Shown in pieces: positions 28,159-35,979 of a stretch of DNA of 64,000 nt. Source of the DNA: Parvibaculum sp. (GTDB lineage: Bacteria; Pseudomonadota; Alphaproteobacteria; Parvibaculales; Parvibaculaceae). Numbering within the stretch: the stretch's first letter is position 1; each line of letters begins with the position of its first letter. The stretch lies in NCBI GenBank assembly GCA_031291615.1, contig JARLIS010000005.1, forward strand, positions 1 through 64,000. The letters run 5' to 3'. The translations under genes and the position numbers were made by a program. The notes under the pieces are model-generated. The model made no database searches and was not told the DNA's origin. It saw nothing but the letters and a program-made list of their open reading frames with translations.

Positions 28159-28996
28159 TGTGGAAACCGAACGGCCTGCCCGCGCACTGTCGGCGGAATC
28201 GAAAGGCGATGCGCCGGGTCGCGCGCGGCTCAAGGGCCGCAAGATCCTCGTCGTCGGCGGCGGCCAGCGCGTGGTCGATGCCGCAACCGACCCCATCGGC
28301 AATGGCCGCGCCATGTCGGTGCTCTTTGCCCGCGAAGGCGCGCTCGTCGCCGTCGCCGACATGAACCTCGCCTCGGCGGAAGCAACCGTGACCAAGATCG
28401 GCATCGACGGCGGCCGGGGTGCGGCCATCGAAGCCGACATTTCAAAGCCGGGCGATATCGTCCGCATGGTCGATGAAGCGGAAGCGAAGCTCGGCGGCCT
28501 CGACGGGCTCGTCCTCAATGTCGGCATCGGCGTCGGACCGCTGGGGCTTGCAGGCGCCAATGCCGACGACTGGGACAAGGCGCTCGCCGTCAACCTGCGC
28601 GGGCCCATGCTCACCTGCAAGGCGGCGCTGCCGAAACTCGCCGACGGTTCCTCCATCGTCTTCATCTCGTCGATCGCCGGTCTCGTCGCCGGATCGCGGC
28701 TCCCCTCCTATGACGCATCGAAAGCGGCGCTGGGCGGCCTGATGCGCCATGTGGCGCTCGAAGGCGCACGGCGCGGCATCCGCGCCAATATCGTCGCGCC
28801 CGGCCTCGTCGATACGCCGCTCGGCCGGCTCGCGACGCAAGGCCGCCCCTCGCGCACCCGCTCGCCCACGCCCTTCGGCCGTCAGGCGACAGGCTGGGAA
28901 GTGGCTTACGCCGCGCTCTTCTTCATGTCGGACGAAAGCGTCTATGTGAACGCCCAGACGCTCGCGGTCGATGCCGGCATCACGGGCATTTCCTGA
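28151..28996 (+). CDS. SDR family oxidoreductase
   Basis: This 281-residue SDR has a non-standard, elongated cofactor loop, VVGGGQRVVDAATDPIGNGR, instead of a compact TGxxxGxG. LNVGIG lies where NNAG is usual. The catalytic FISSIAG Ser and YDASK are intact. The first 27 residues form a polar lead that other SDRs lack. It would oxidise or reduce an alcohol/carbonyl in the same pathway as its CMD-fold and MBL neighbours. An in-frame later start near the domain (residue 28 on) cannot be excluded, but ATG 28151 gives the coupled overlap. Confidence 0.85.
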   Translation: MADVETERPARALSAESKGDAPGRARLKGRKILVVGGGQRVVDAATDPIGNGRAMSVLFAREGALVAVADMNLASAEATVTKIGIDGGRGAAIEADISKPGDIVRMVDEAEAKLGGLDGLVLNVGIGVGPLGLAGANADDWDKALAVNLRGPMLTCKAALPKLADGSSIVFISSIAGLVAGSRLPSYDASKAALGGLMRHVALEGARRGIRANIVAPGLVDTPLGRLATQGRPSRTRSPTPFGRQATGWEVAYAALFFMSDESVYVNAQTLAVDAGITGIS

Positions 28997-29013
28997 ACCC
29001 GGAGGACTAAGCC

Positions 29014-29988
29014 ATGGGCCTCGGCCTCAGCCGTTTTCAATATACCAAGGGCCTCCACGATCTCGGACGCGGCGGCTATGCCTGGCTGCAACCGGATGGC
29101 GGCTGGGGCTGGTCGAATGCGGGCCTCATCGTCGATCAGGGCGAGTCGCTTCTCGTCGATACGCTCTTCGACGTGCCGCTGACGCGCGACATGCTCGCCG
29201 CCATGCGCAAGGCCGAACCGAAAGCCGCCGCGAAGATCGGCACGCTCGTCAATACCCATCACAATGGCGACCATTGCTACGGCAATGAATGCTGCGAGGG
29301 CGCGGAGATCATTTCCCACACGCTCGCAAAGGAGGCGATGGGCCATGAGAAGCCCGAACTGCTGGCGGGCTTTCTGGAGGCCGCGCCCCAGCTCGGCGAT
29401 GTCGGCGCCTTCCTCGCCAAATGCTTCGGCGCCTTCGACTTCAAGAGCGTGACGCAGACGCTGCCCACCACGACCTTCGAGACGGAACTGACGCGGCAGG
29501 TGGGATCGAAGACCGTGAAAATCATGCATGTCGGCCCCGCCCATTCGCCGGGCGACGCGCTCGTCCATGTGCCGGAGGACAAGGTGGTCTTCACCGGCGA
29601 CATACTTTTCATCGAGGGCCACCCGATCATGTGGGAAGGCCCGGTGTCGAACTGGATCGGCGCCTGCGACCGGATCATGGCGATGGATGTGGAAACCGTC
29701 GTGCCGGGCCACGGGCCCATCACCGACAAGAAGGGCGTGAAGGCCGTGCGCGACTATCTCACCTATGTGCGCGACGAGGCGAGGAAACGCTATGACGCGG
29801 GCCTCTCTTCGCTCGACGCCGCGCGCGACATCGACATGTCGGATTACGACAGCTGGGGCGACGGCGAGCGCATCGCCGTCAACGTCTCGACGCTCTACAA
29901 GGAGTTCAGCGGCGACAGGACCCCGAACGACGCCGCCGCCCTCTTCGGCCAGATGGCGGTGCTCGCCAAGGCGAAAGGCCGCCTCTAG
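29014..29988 (+). CDS. MBL-fold metallo-hydrolase
   Basis: This 324-residue metallo-beta-lactamase-fold protein has the metal motif NTHHNGDHCYG near residue 79. Further ligands are a His in HVGPAHSPGDALVH and an Asp in FTGDILFIEGH, and VVPGHGPI supplies the last His. It is close to the group that hydrolyses thioesters, lactones or alkyl sulfates and is often annotated only as MBL-fold. ATG 29014 follows GGAGGACTAAGCC. It is the last gene of the CMD-CMD-SDR-MBL unit; hydrolysis of a lactone or CoA ester made upstream is a reasonable guess. Confidence 0.87.
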   Translation: MGLGLSRFQYTKGLHDLGRGGYAWLQPDGGWGWSNAGLIVDQGESLLVDTLFDVPLTRDMLAAMRKAEPKAAAKIGTLVNTHHNGDHCYGNECCEGAEIISHTLAKEAMGHEKPELLAGFLEAAPQLGDVGAFLAKCFGAFDFKSVTQTLPTTTFETELTRQVGSKTVKIMHVGPAHSPGDALVHVPEDKVVFTGDILFIEGHPIMWEGPVSNWIGACDRIMAMDVETVVPGHGPITDKKGVKAVRDYLTYVRDEARKRYDAGLSSLDAARDIDMSDYDSWGDGERIAVNVSTLYKEFSGDRTPNDAAALFGQMAVLAKAKGRL

Positions 29989-30007
29989 CCCGCCATTCGG
30001 GCATCCG

Positions 30008-30035
30008 GGAACCTTTTTGCTTCCCGCCTCGTCTA
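30008..30035 (+). promoter_or_regulatory. ECF-type promoter GGAACC-N16-CGTCTA
   Basis: GGAACC (30008-30013) and CGTCTA (30030-30035) are spaced by 16 bases, the classical form of an extracytoplasmic-function sigma promoter. The expected transcript start is about 20 bases before the ECF gene's ATG, so the factor probably drives its own expression. Confidence 0.65.
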
Positions 30036-30065
30036 TGCTGGAGGAAGCCCAGAAGAGCGAGCGCG

Positions 30066-30791
30066 ATGAACCTTGAAAAGCTGAAATCCGTCTTTCGCAA
30101 CCGGACGCCCGCCGAGGCGGACGACGTGGCGCTTGTCGCCGCGCTTCGGCATGGCGATGCCCGCGCCTTCGACCTCATCATGCGCCGCTACAACCAGCGC
30201 CTGTTCCGGGTTGCCCGGGCCATCCTGCGCAATGAAACGGAAGCGGAAGACGCGGTTCAGGAAAGCTGGCTGCGCGCCTTCACACACATGGACCGCCTGC
30301 AGGACCCGTCACGCCTTGGCGGTTGGCTCGCGCGCATTGCCGCAAACGAAGCCCTAGACCGGCTGCGCCGCCGCGACCCCGCAACGGCCGCAGATGCAAG
30401 CGAGCCCGACGCCGAACGCGAGACCGCACCGGGAGCTCTTCCCGCATTTCCAACGCCCGACGCCGAGAAGCGTCGCAGCGAAGCCCGCGCACTCATAGAG
30501 CGTGCTGTCGATCGCCTGCCCGAAAATTTCCGTACCGTCTTCGTGCTGCGCGCAATAGAGGAGCTTTCGGTCGAGGAAACGGCTGCCGTCCTCGGAATCC
30601 CGCGCGACACCGTGAAAACGCGCCTGCACCGCGCCAACAAGCTTCTGCGCGATGAGTTGAAGGACGCGCTGGAAGCAGCGCTTCCCGACGCCTTCGAATT
30701 CGACGGCGCACGTTGCGACCGGATCGTCATCAACGTGCTCGCGCGACTGAAGACGGCAAGCGGCGCGCTGCCCGATCTCCCGCCGGACTAA
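30066..30791 (+). CDS. ECF RNA polymerase sigma factor
   Basis: This 241-residue ECF sigma factor has region 2 at residues 25-95, with DLIMRRYNQRLFRVARAILR and the sigma2.2-2.4 block AEDAVQESWLRAF. Region 4 lies at about 150-205, with RTVFVLRAIEELSVEETAAV and IPRDTVKTRLHRA as the helix-turn-helix. The linker and a C-terminal tail with one Cys are longer than usual. No anti-sigma gene is adjacent. A GGAACC-N16-CGTCTA promoter just upstream points to autoregulation. The following ferritin-like and cytochrome c genes are the likely targets, which suggests an oxidative or metal stress response. Confidence 0.9.
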   Translation: MNLEKLKSVFRNRTPAEADDVALVAALRHGDARAFDLIMRRYNQRLFRVARAILRNETEAEDAVQESWLRAFTHMDRLQDPSRLGGWLARIAANEALDRLRRRDPATAADASEPDAERETAPGALPAFPTPDAEKRRSEARALIERAVDRLPENFRTVFVLRAIEELSVEETAAVLGIPRDTVKTRLHRANKLLRDELKDALEAALPDAFEFDGARCDRIVINVLARLKTASGALPDLPPD

Positions 30792-30898
30792 ATCGCCGGC
30801 GGATCAGCTTCGATAGACCGAGACGCCCGACAACCAGGCCGGAGAGCACCGCTCCTCCGAACGATGACCGCTGGCCGAAAACCCGAGAGGACAATGCC

Positions 30899-31486
30899 AT
30901 GACGAGTTCCGATGAAACGAAACCCGTGCTGAAAATGCCGAACCGGCGCGGTTTTCTAACCGCCACCGGCGGTGCGACGCTTTCGGCGGCGGCCGTCGCC
31001 ATGCTGGCGGGCGGCGGCACCTTGCTGCGCTCGACTTCGGCCTATGCGGCAAGCGCAACCGATGTCGGCATACTCAACACGGCGCTCGGCGCGGAACTTC
31101 AGGCCATTGCCGCCTATCAGCTCGGCGCGGAAAGCGGCCTGCTCACGCCCGGCGTCAAGAAACTCGCGCTCACCTTCCAGAGCCATCACAAAAGCCATGC
31201 CGACATCTTGCGCCAGACCGTCGGCAAGCTCGGCGGCATTCCCGTCGAAGCGCTGTAGGATTATGGATTCCCCGCGGAGACGCTGAAAGCGGAAGCCGAC
31301 GTTCTGCGCTTCGCCGCGGGCCTCGAAAAGGGCGCCGTCGCCGCCTATCTCGGCGCCATTCCGCAATTCGATAACCGCGACCTCGCAAAGGCCGCCGCCA
31401 GCATACTCGGCGACGAGGCCATGCACTGGGCCGTGTTGCGTTCGGCGTTAAACGAGGAGCCCGTGCCCTCCGCCTTCATGGAGTAA
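30899..31486 (+). pseudogene. Tat-exported ferritin-like protein, interrupted by in-frame TAG
   Basis: Codons 1-119 read a twin-arginine signal (MPNRRGFLTATGGATLSAAA) and the first half of a ferritin-like four-helix domain (LNTALGAELQAIAAYQLGAE). After IPVEAL an in-frame TAG stands at 31256-31258. The same frame then continues without shift for 75 codons as DYGFPAETLKAEADVLRFAA ... LGDEAMHWAVLR and ends at TAA 31484-31486. The downstream half carries the second metal-site helices, so the intact protein would be about 195 residues. A single base change, for example from AAG or GAG, explains the stop. A sequencing error, a true nonsense mutation or amber readthrough are the options. Confidence 0.75.
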
Positions 31487-31554
31487 GCACCGGCAACATC
31501 ACCGACTGGCGGGGCCCGCAAAACGGGCTCCGCCCCTTCTCAATGGAGAGCCTT

Positions 31555-31935
31555 ATGAGCCGCACAGCAAGCCTTCTCGCAGCAACGGCTTTCGCCGTCT
31601 TCGCGGCCGGTCCAGCCGGCGCCTTCGACAAAGGCGATGCGGCGCGCGGCAAGGCTCTCTATGCCCAATGCCGTTCGTGCCATATGCCGCAGGCGAACAG
31701 CGTCGGACCGAAACATTGTGGTGTCGTCGGTCGCAAGGCGGCTACTGTCGCCGGCTACACCTATTCGCCGGCGATGCGGAAAAGCGGGCTCACCTGGACG
31801 CCGGACACTCTCGACCGCTTCCTCACCGCGCCCGCCAGAACGGTACCGGGAAACTTCATGCCCTTCGCCGGTCTTTCAAAGCCTCAGGAGCGCGCGGACA
31901 TCATTGCCTATCTCGCCACGCTCACTTGCCCCTAG
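31555..31935 (+). CDS. Class I c-type cytochrome, periplasmic
   Basis: ATG 31555 (MSRTASLLAATAFAVFAAGP) lies 6 bases after a GGAG site and encodes a signal peptide. The mature part has the haem-binding CRSCH and the distal Met in GNFMPFAGLS. VGPKHCGVVGRKA is the usual VGPxLxGVxGR block but with an extra Cys. At 126 residues it is a typical soluble cytochrome c2-like electron carrier. It closes the sigma factor/ferritin-like cluster and may take electrons linked to the ferritin-like protein. An in-frame ATG four codons upstream overlaps the ribosome site and is rejected. Confidence 0.9.
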   Translation: MSRTASLLAATAFAVFAAGPAGAFDKGDAARGKALYAQCRSCHMPQANSVGPKHCGVVGRKAATVAGYTYSPAMRKSGLTWTPDTLDRFLTAPARTVPGNFMPFAGLSKPQERADIIAYLATLTCP

Positions 31936-32038
31936 GGCAACTTCACAATGTCGTGAGCGGCACCTGCGGCAGGCATGGACAGGCAGCTTCCGACGCCGGA
32001 TGATCCCCCCAACCAGAAATCCGGACGGGGAGGTCCAA

Positions 32039-32824
32039 GTGATCACGCTCTACGAACATCCGCTATCGCCCTATGCGCAGAAGGTGAAAATCTCGCTGCG
32101 TGAGAAGGGCGTCGCCTTCGAGCTGAAAACGCCGGACGCCATGGGCTCGGGCCAGACGCGCGGCGACTTCATGACCGCCAATCCGCGCGGCGAGGTGCCC
32201 GCGCTCATCGATGGCGATCTGAGCATCTTCGATTCGACGATCATCCTCGAATATATCGAGGACAAATGGCCGACGCCCGCCATGCTGCCCACAGCACCCG
32301 CCGAGCGCGCGCGGATGCGCATGATCGAGGAAGTCTGCGACACGCATTACGAGGCGATCAACTGGGGCTTCGGCGAAATCGGCTGGTTCCGCCGCGCAGA
32401 GGGCGAGCTTGCCGCGACGCTGCGCGAGCGCGCCGCCGAACAGACGGAAAACATCCAGACCTGGCTCGCCCGCCAGCTCGGCACCCGCGACTGGTTCAAC
32501 GGCGCGAGCTTCGGCTGGGGCGATCTGTCCGTTGTGCCTTACGTTGCGGGCTCGGCGGGCTTCGGCAATGCGCCGGCGGAGAACTCGCCGCTCGGCCGCT
32601 GGTTTGCCCGCACGCGCACCCGCGAAAGCGTGGCGCTGACGCTGAAGGAATCGGCCGCCACGCGCTCCGCGATGGAAACCGTCGCCACCATTGTCGAGAA
32701 GGGCCTCTTCAAGCGCGAATATCGCGATCACCGCCTCGAATGGATGATCAAGTCCGGCGGCATCGACGTGGTGCTGACGGGCCTTGCAAAAGACAACATC
32801 CGCTTCAGCAACGATTTTCAGTGA
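32039..32824 (+). CDS. Glutathione S-transferase family protein (1)
   Basis: This 261-residue GST has a thioredoxin-like N-terminal domain (ITLYEHPLSPYAQKVKISLR; NPRGEVPALIDGDLSIFDST with the DST glutathione contact). An all-helical C-terminal domain carries WFNGASFGWGDLSVVPYVAG. The start is GTG at 32039, since GGGGAGG lies 5 bases upstream and the domain begins immediately; no ATG is suitably placed. The C-terminal stretch RLEWMIKSGGIDVVLTGLAK is a subgroup feature. It is paired with a second GST gene 12 bases downstream. Substrate unknown. Confidence 0.85.
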   Translation: MITLYEHPLSPYAQKVKISLREKGVAFELKTPDAMGSGQTRGDFMTANPRGEVPALIDGDLSIFDSTIILEYIEDKWPTPAMLPTAPAERARMRMIEEVCDTHYEAINWGFGEIGWFRRAEGELAATLRERAAEQTENIQTWLARQLGTRDWFNGASFGWGDLSVVPYVAGSAGFGNAPAENSPLGRWFARTRTRESVALTLKESAATRSAMETVATIVEKGLFKREYRDHRLEWMIKSGGIDVVLTGLAKDNIRFSNDFQ

Positions 32825-32836
32825 GAGGCCGAACCC

Positions 32837-33781
32837 ATGCCCGCCAATGCGAACTCGATCATCCTGCATCAATACGACGTCTCGCCTTTCTCGGAGAAGG
32901 TGCGCGTCGTGCTCGGCATCAAGGGGCTCGAATGGTATGCCTGCGACGAGCCCGTCATCATGCCCAAGCCCGAACTCGTGGCGCTGACCGGCGGCTATCG
33001 CAAGATCCCCGTGATGCAGATCGGCGCCGACATTTATTGCGACACGCAGATCATCATCCGCGAGCTTGAGCGCCGCTTCCCTTCGCCTTCCGTCTTTGTC
33101 GGCGGCGACAAGGGGCTGGGCTGGGGCGTCGGCATCTGGACCGACCGCTCGATCTTCATGAACACGGTCACCGTCGTCTTCGGCGGCATGGCCGACGGCG
33201 CGAACGAACTGGCGAACGAAGCCTTCCGCAAGGACCGCGAGGCGCTGACCGGCCGCCCCTTCGACGCCAATGCGATGAAGATGGGCGCGCCCATGATGGC
33301 CGAACAGTTGCGCGCCCAGCTCGACTGGGTTGAAAGCCAGCTCGCCGATGGCCGGCCCTTCATCATGGGCGAACGTCCCGGTATCGCCGACGCCAGCGTC
33401 TATTACAACCTCGCCTTCATCCGCTGGGTCTATTCGGCGGGGCTGAAAGTGCTGGACGGGCTCTCCCGCGTCGAGGCCTGGGAGAAGCGCGTGACAGCCA
33501 TCGGCCACGGAACGCGCCACGAAATGAGCCGCAACGAGGCGCTCGACATTGCGCTCCACGCCGTGTCGCCCGAACTCACCCATCGCGACCCGCATGAACC
33601 GAACGGGATTCAGCCGGGCGACAGGGTGACGGTGATGGCCGACGATTACGGCCGCGATCCGATACAGGGCGAGCTTGTCTCCTCCTCCGCCCAGCATGTC
33701 GCGATCCGGCGGTCCGACCCGCGCGTCGGCGATGTGGTGGTGCATTTTCCGCGCACCGGCTTTTTCGTGATGAAGTCCTGA
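32837..33781 (+). CDS. Glutathione S-transferase family protein (2), C-terminal extension
   Basis: This 314-residue GST-like protein has the N-terminal domain IILHQYDVSPFSEKVRVVLG and YRKIPVMQIGADIYCDTQII (D-T-Q in place of E-S-x). GRPFIMGERPGIADASVYYN begins the helical-domain core motif. After residue 240 comes an extra beta-rich region, NGIQPGDRVTVMADDYGRDP to the end, which reads like a small SH3/KOW-type barrel. The fusion is unusual for GSTs. The gene follows the first GST by 12 bases in one operon. Function unknown. Confidence 0.8.
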   Translation: MPANANSIILHQYDVSPFSEKVRVVLGIKGLEWYACDEPVIMPKPELVALTGGYRKIPVMQIGADIYCDTQIIIRELERRFPSPSVFVGGDKGLGWGVGIWTDRSIFMNTVTVVFGGMADGANELANEAFRKDREALTGRPFDANAMKMGAPMMAEQLRAQLDWVESQLADGRPFIMGERPGIADASVYYNLAFIRWVYSAGLKVLDGLSRVEAWEKRVTAIGHGTRHEMSRNEALDIALHAVSPELTHRDPHEPNGIQPGDRVTVMADDYGRDPIQGELVSSSAQHVAIRRSDPRVGDVVVHFPRTGFFVMKS

Positions 33782-33815
33782 CGCGCCATAATGTCCGGAG
33801 AGTCCTCTAAATTTA

Positions 33816-33841
33816 ATCCCGGCCGACCGACCGGCCGGGAT
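33816..33841. other. GC hairpin between GST operon and next gene
   Basis: ATCCCGGCC and GGCCGGGAT form a perfect 9-bp stem around GACCGACC. It is 35 bases after the GST stop, without a plus-strand T run. It may be a weak terminator of the GST operon or a small repeat. Confidence 0.4.
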
Positions 33842-33851
33842 GGCGCGCGCG

Positions 33852-33857
33852 TATAAT
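33852..33857 (+). promoter_or_regulatory. Consensus -10 box TATAAT
   Basis: A perfect TATAAT lies 30 bases upstream of ATG 33887, at a good distance to start a short leader. No TTGACA-like -35 box is visible upstream. Confidence 0.45.
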
Positions 33858-33886
33858 GACTGAGCAGTTTCTCATTGGAGGCAGTC

Positions 33887-34318
33887 ATGAATATTCTTCA
33901 GGCGCTCCGGAAGCCCTTGCTGGCGGCAGTTGCCGCCATGGGCCTTTTCGCCGGCTTGAGCGCCACGGCAACCCCGGCTCTGGCGCGCGGCGGGCATGTC
34001 AGCATCGGCATCGGTCTCGGCGTGCCGCTCTTCTTCGGTCCGGCCTGGGGCTATTACGCGCCGCCCTATCCCTATTATTACCCGCCCTATGCGGCGCCGC
34101 CGCCGGTCGTCTACGCGCCCCCGCCCGCCGTCTATGCGCCGCCGCCGGCCTATTACCAGCAGCCGCTGGAAGCCGTGCCGAGCTCACCCGTCTACCGTTC
34201 GCAGGACGGGCAATATTGCCGCGAATATCAGGCGACCGTCCGCGTCGACGGGCAATATCAGAATTCATATGGCACCGCCTGCCAGCAGCCGGACGGCACC
34301 TGGCACGTCGTCAACTGA
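33887..34318 (+). CDS. Exported Pro/Tyr-rich protein of unknown function
   Basis: This 143-residue protein starts at ATG 33887 behind a perfect GGAGG site. A signal peptide (about residues 1-34, ending ATPALARGG) is followed by a glycine-rich strand and a Pro/Tyr-rich stretch (YYAPPYPYYYPPYAAPPPVV). The C-terminal domain has RSQDGQYCREYQATVRVDGQ and YGTACQQPDGTWHVV, with two Cys that could form a disulfide. This final domain resembles the glycine-zipper/surface-antigen-associated module seen in many small alphaproteobacterial envelope proteins. A cell-envelope structural role is likely; no enzymatic motif is present. Confidence 0.75.
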   Translation: MNILQALRKPLLAAVAAMGLFAGLSATATPALARGGHVSIGIGLGVPLFFGPAWGYYAPPYPYYYPPYAAPPPVVYAPPPAVYAPPPAYYQQPLEAVPSSPVYRSQDGQYCREYQATVRVDGQYQNSYGTACQQPDGTWHVVN

Positions 34319-34342
34319 CGCAAGCGAGCTTGTGAGGCAACA

Positions 34343-34372
34343 GGGCGGAGGTTTCATCCTCCGCCCTTTTTT
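34343..34372 (+). terminator. Intrinsic terminator
   Basis: GGGCGGAGG, a TTTCAT loop and CCTCCGCCC are followed by six T. It ends the exported-protein gene and abuts the convergent SDR stop codon. Confidence 0.92.
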
Positions 34373-34374
34373 CG

Positions 34375-35178
34375 TCAGCGCGCCGTCATGCCGCCGTCGA
34401 TAACGAGCTCGGTGCCCGTCATGTAACGCGACTCGTCCGACGCGAGGAACACGATGCCTGCTGCAATGTCCGACGGCAGGCCCGGATAGCCGAGCGGCGT
34501 GCCGAGCGCGATGGCATTGGGATCGATCGCATTGGCGCCGGGCTGCATGGCGTCGAGTTGCAGCGAGCCCATGCCGCCTTGCGGAATCTTCTGCCAGATC
34601 GCGGTGTCGATGATGCCGGGATGCACGGAATTGACGCGCACATTCATTTTCGCCTGCGCGCATTCGAGCGCGACCGCCTTGGTGAAAAGGCGCACCGCGC
34701 CCTTGCTCGCGCAATAGCCCGCAAGCCCCGGCGCGCCCTGGAGACCGGCGACGGAGGAAATATTGATCACCGAGCCGCCGCCCGAGGCCGCAATGAGCGG
34801 AATGCCGTGTTTCACGCCGAAGAAGACGCCATCGACATTGATCGCCATCTGGCGCTGCCAGTCGGCATATTCCATCTGGAAGATGTCGGCCGCGATGCCG
34901 ATGCCGGCATTGTTGACGAGGATGTGGAGCGCGCCGCGCGTCTTCTTGATCTCGGCGACAACCTCGGCCCAGCGCGCCTCGCTCGTCACATCCTGATGGA
35001 GCGCATCGGCCTTGCCGCCCGCCTTGGCGATGAGGGCGACCGTTTCGGCATTGCCCTTGTCGTCCACATCGGTCGCCACGACATGGGCGCCTTCCGCCGC
35101 GAGAGCCAATGCCGCGCCGCGCCCGATGCCGCTGCCCGCGCCCGTGACCAGTGCGACTTTTCCACCTACCCGTCCCAT
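34375..35178 (-). CDS. SDR family oxidoreductase
   Basis: This 267-residue classical SDR has TGAGSGIGRG as the cofactor loop, NNAGIGIAAD, INISSVAG with the catalytic Ser, and YCASK. It ends in the usual GTELVIDGGM. An Asp after the second strand (ATDVDD) suggests NAD+ preference. It is divergent from a TetR gene across about 100 bases that contain a 22-base palindrome at 35276-35297, and is a probable target of that regulator along with the monooxygenase genes. Substrate unknown; an alcohol from monooxygenase or hydrolase action is plausible. Confidence 0.88.
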   Translation of the reverse strand: MGRVGGKVALVTGAGSGIGRGAALALAAEGAHVVATDVDDKGNAETVALIAKAGGKADALHQDVTSEARWAEVVAEIKKTRGALHILVNNAGIGIAADIFQMEYADWQRQMAINVDGVFFGVKHGIPLIAASGGGSVINISSVAGLQGAPGLAGYCASKGAVRLFTKAVALECAQAKMNVRVNSVHPGIIDTAIWQKIPQGGMGSLQLDAMQPGANAIDPNAIALGTPLGYPGLPSDIAAGIVFLASDESRYMTGTELVIDGGMTAR

Positions 35179-35275
35179 TCGTTTCTCCCGATTTTGTCTG
35201 TATGACTTCTTGTTGGGATTTGTTTTAGGGTAACAACCCTAGCGACCGCAAATGGGCCCATATGAGCCCTTGCGA

Positions 35276-35297
35276 AAAATGGACTATGGTCTATTTT
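35276..35297. promoter_or_regulatory. 22-base palindrome, candidate TetR operator
   Basis: AAAATGGAC-TATG-GTCTATTTT has arms that match at 8 of 9 positions. It lies in the divergent SDR/TetR promoter region and covers an in-frame ATG at 35279, which weakens that ATG as the real start. Confidence 0.6.
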
Positions 35298-35947
35298 CGT
35301 GGGCGAGCCGTCATCAGGAGGCTGCGATTATCACCGAAGCTGAGGCAACGACCGAACAGGGCGGAACGAGACGGGCGCGCAAGAAAGAGCGGACGCGGCG
35401 CGAGATCTATCGCACCGCCATGCGTCTTTTCGGCGAGCGCGGCTATGACGGCGTGACCATCGAAGACATCAGCGCCGGCGCCGACGTCGCCAAGGCGACC
35501 TTCTTCCTGCACTTCGAGAACAAGGCGGCGCTGCTCAAGGAATTCAACGACGAGATCACGCAGTCTCTCGCCGAGCGCCTTTCGGGATATTCGGGCAGCG
35601 CGGAGGAAGAACTGATTTTCCTCGTCTCGGTGCTGCGGGAATCCTGGGAGATGAACGCGCTCGTGATGCACAAGATGCTGCGCGAATTCCTCGACCAGCC
35701 CGCCCTTCTGCCCAAGGCCGCGGCCGTCAACGAAAGCATTCTCGACCTGGTGACGCGGATCATCGCCCGCGGCCAGGCGCGCGGCGAATTCAGCAGCGAC
35801 TGCGCCCCCGAAGTGGCCGCCGTCGCCCTCGTTTCGGCCTGGAGCGCTTTCGCCGCCTGGCGGCTCTCCAATCCGACGGTGAACATTGAGAGCCTCGACA
35901 AGAGCCTCCTCGAATTCCAGCTCAACGGTCTCAGAAAGAAGACCTGA
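35279..35947 (+). CDS. TetR/AcrR-family transcriptional regulator
   Basis: The protein has an N-terminal helix-turn-helix (RRARKKERTRREIYRTAMRL then GYDGVTIEDISAGADVAKAT and FFLHFENKAALL) and a helical ligand domain. The start is uncertain. ATG 35279 sits inside the palindrome and lacks a ribosome site. A perfect AGGAGG at 35316-35321 lies 5 bases before an in-frame ATT at 35327, which would give MITEAEATTEQGG and the normal distance to the HTH. It probably represses the divergent SDR and/or the downstream luciferase-like genes, which start 33 bases after its stop. Ligand unknown. Confidence 0.85.
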   Translation: MDYGLFSWASRHQEAAIITEAEATTEQGGTRRARKKERTRREIYRTAMRLFGERGYDGVTIEDISAGADVAKATFFLHFENKAALLKEFNDEITQSLAERLSGYSGSAEEELIFLVSVLRESWEMNALVMHKMLREFLDQPALLPKAAAVNESILDLVTRIIARGQARGEFSSDCAPEVAAVALVSAWSAFAAWRLSNPTVNIESLDKSLLEFQLNGLRKKT

Positions 35948-35979
35948 GAAGATATTTACGAACAGGGAGAAGACGAGAA

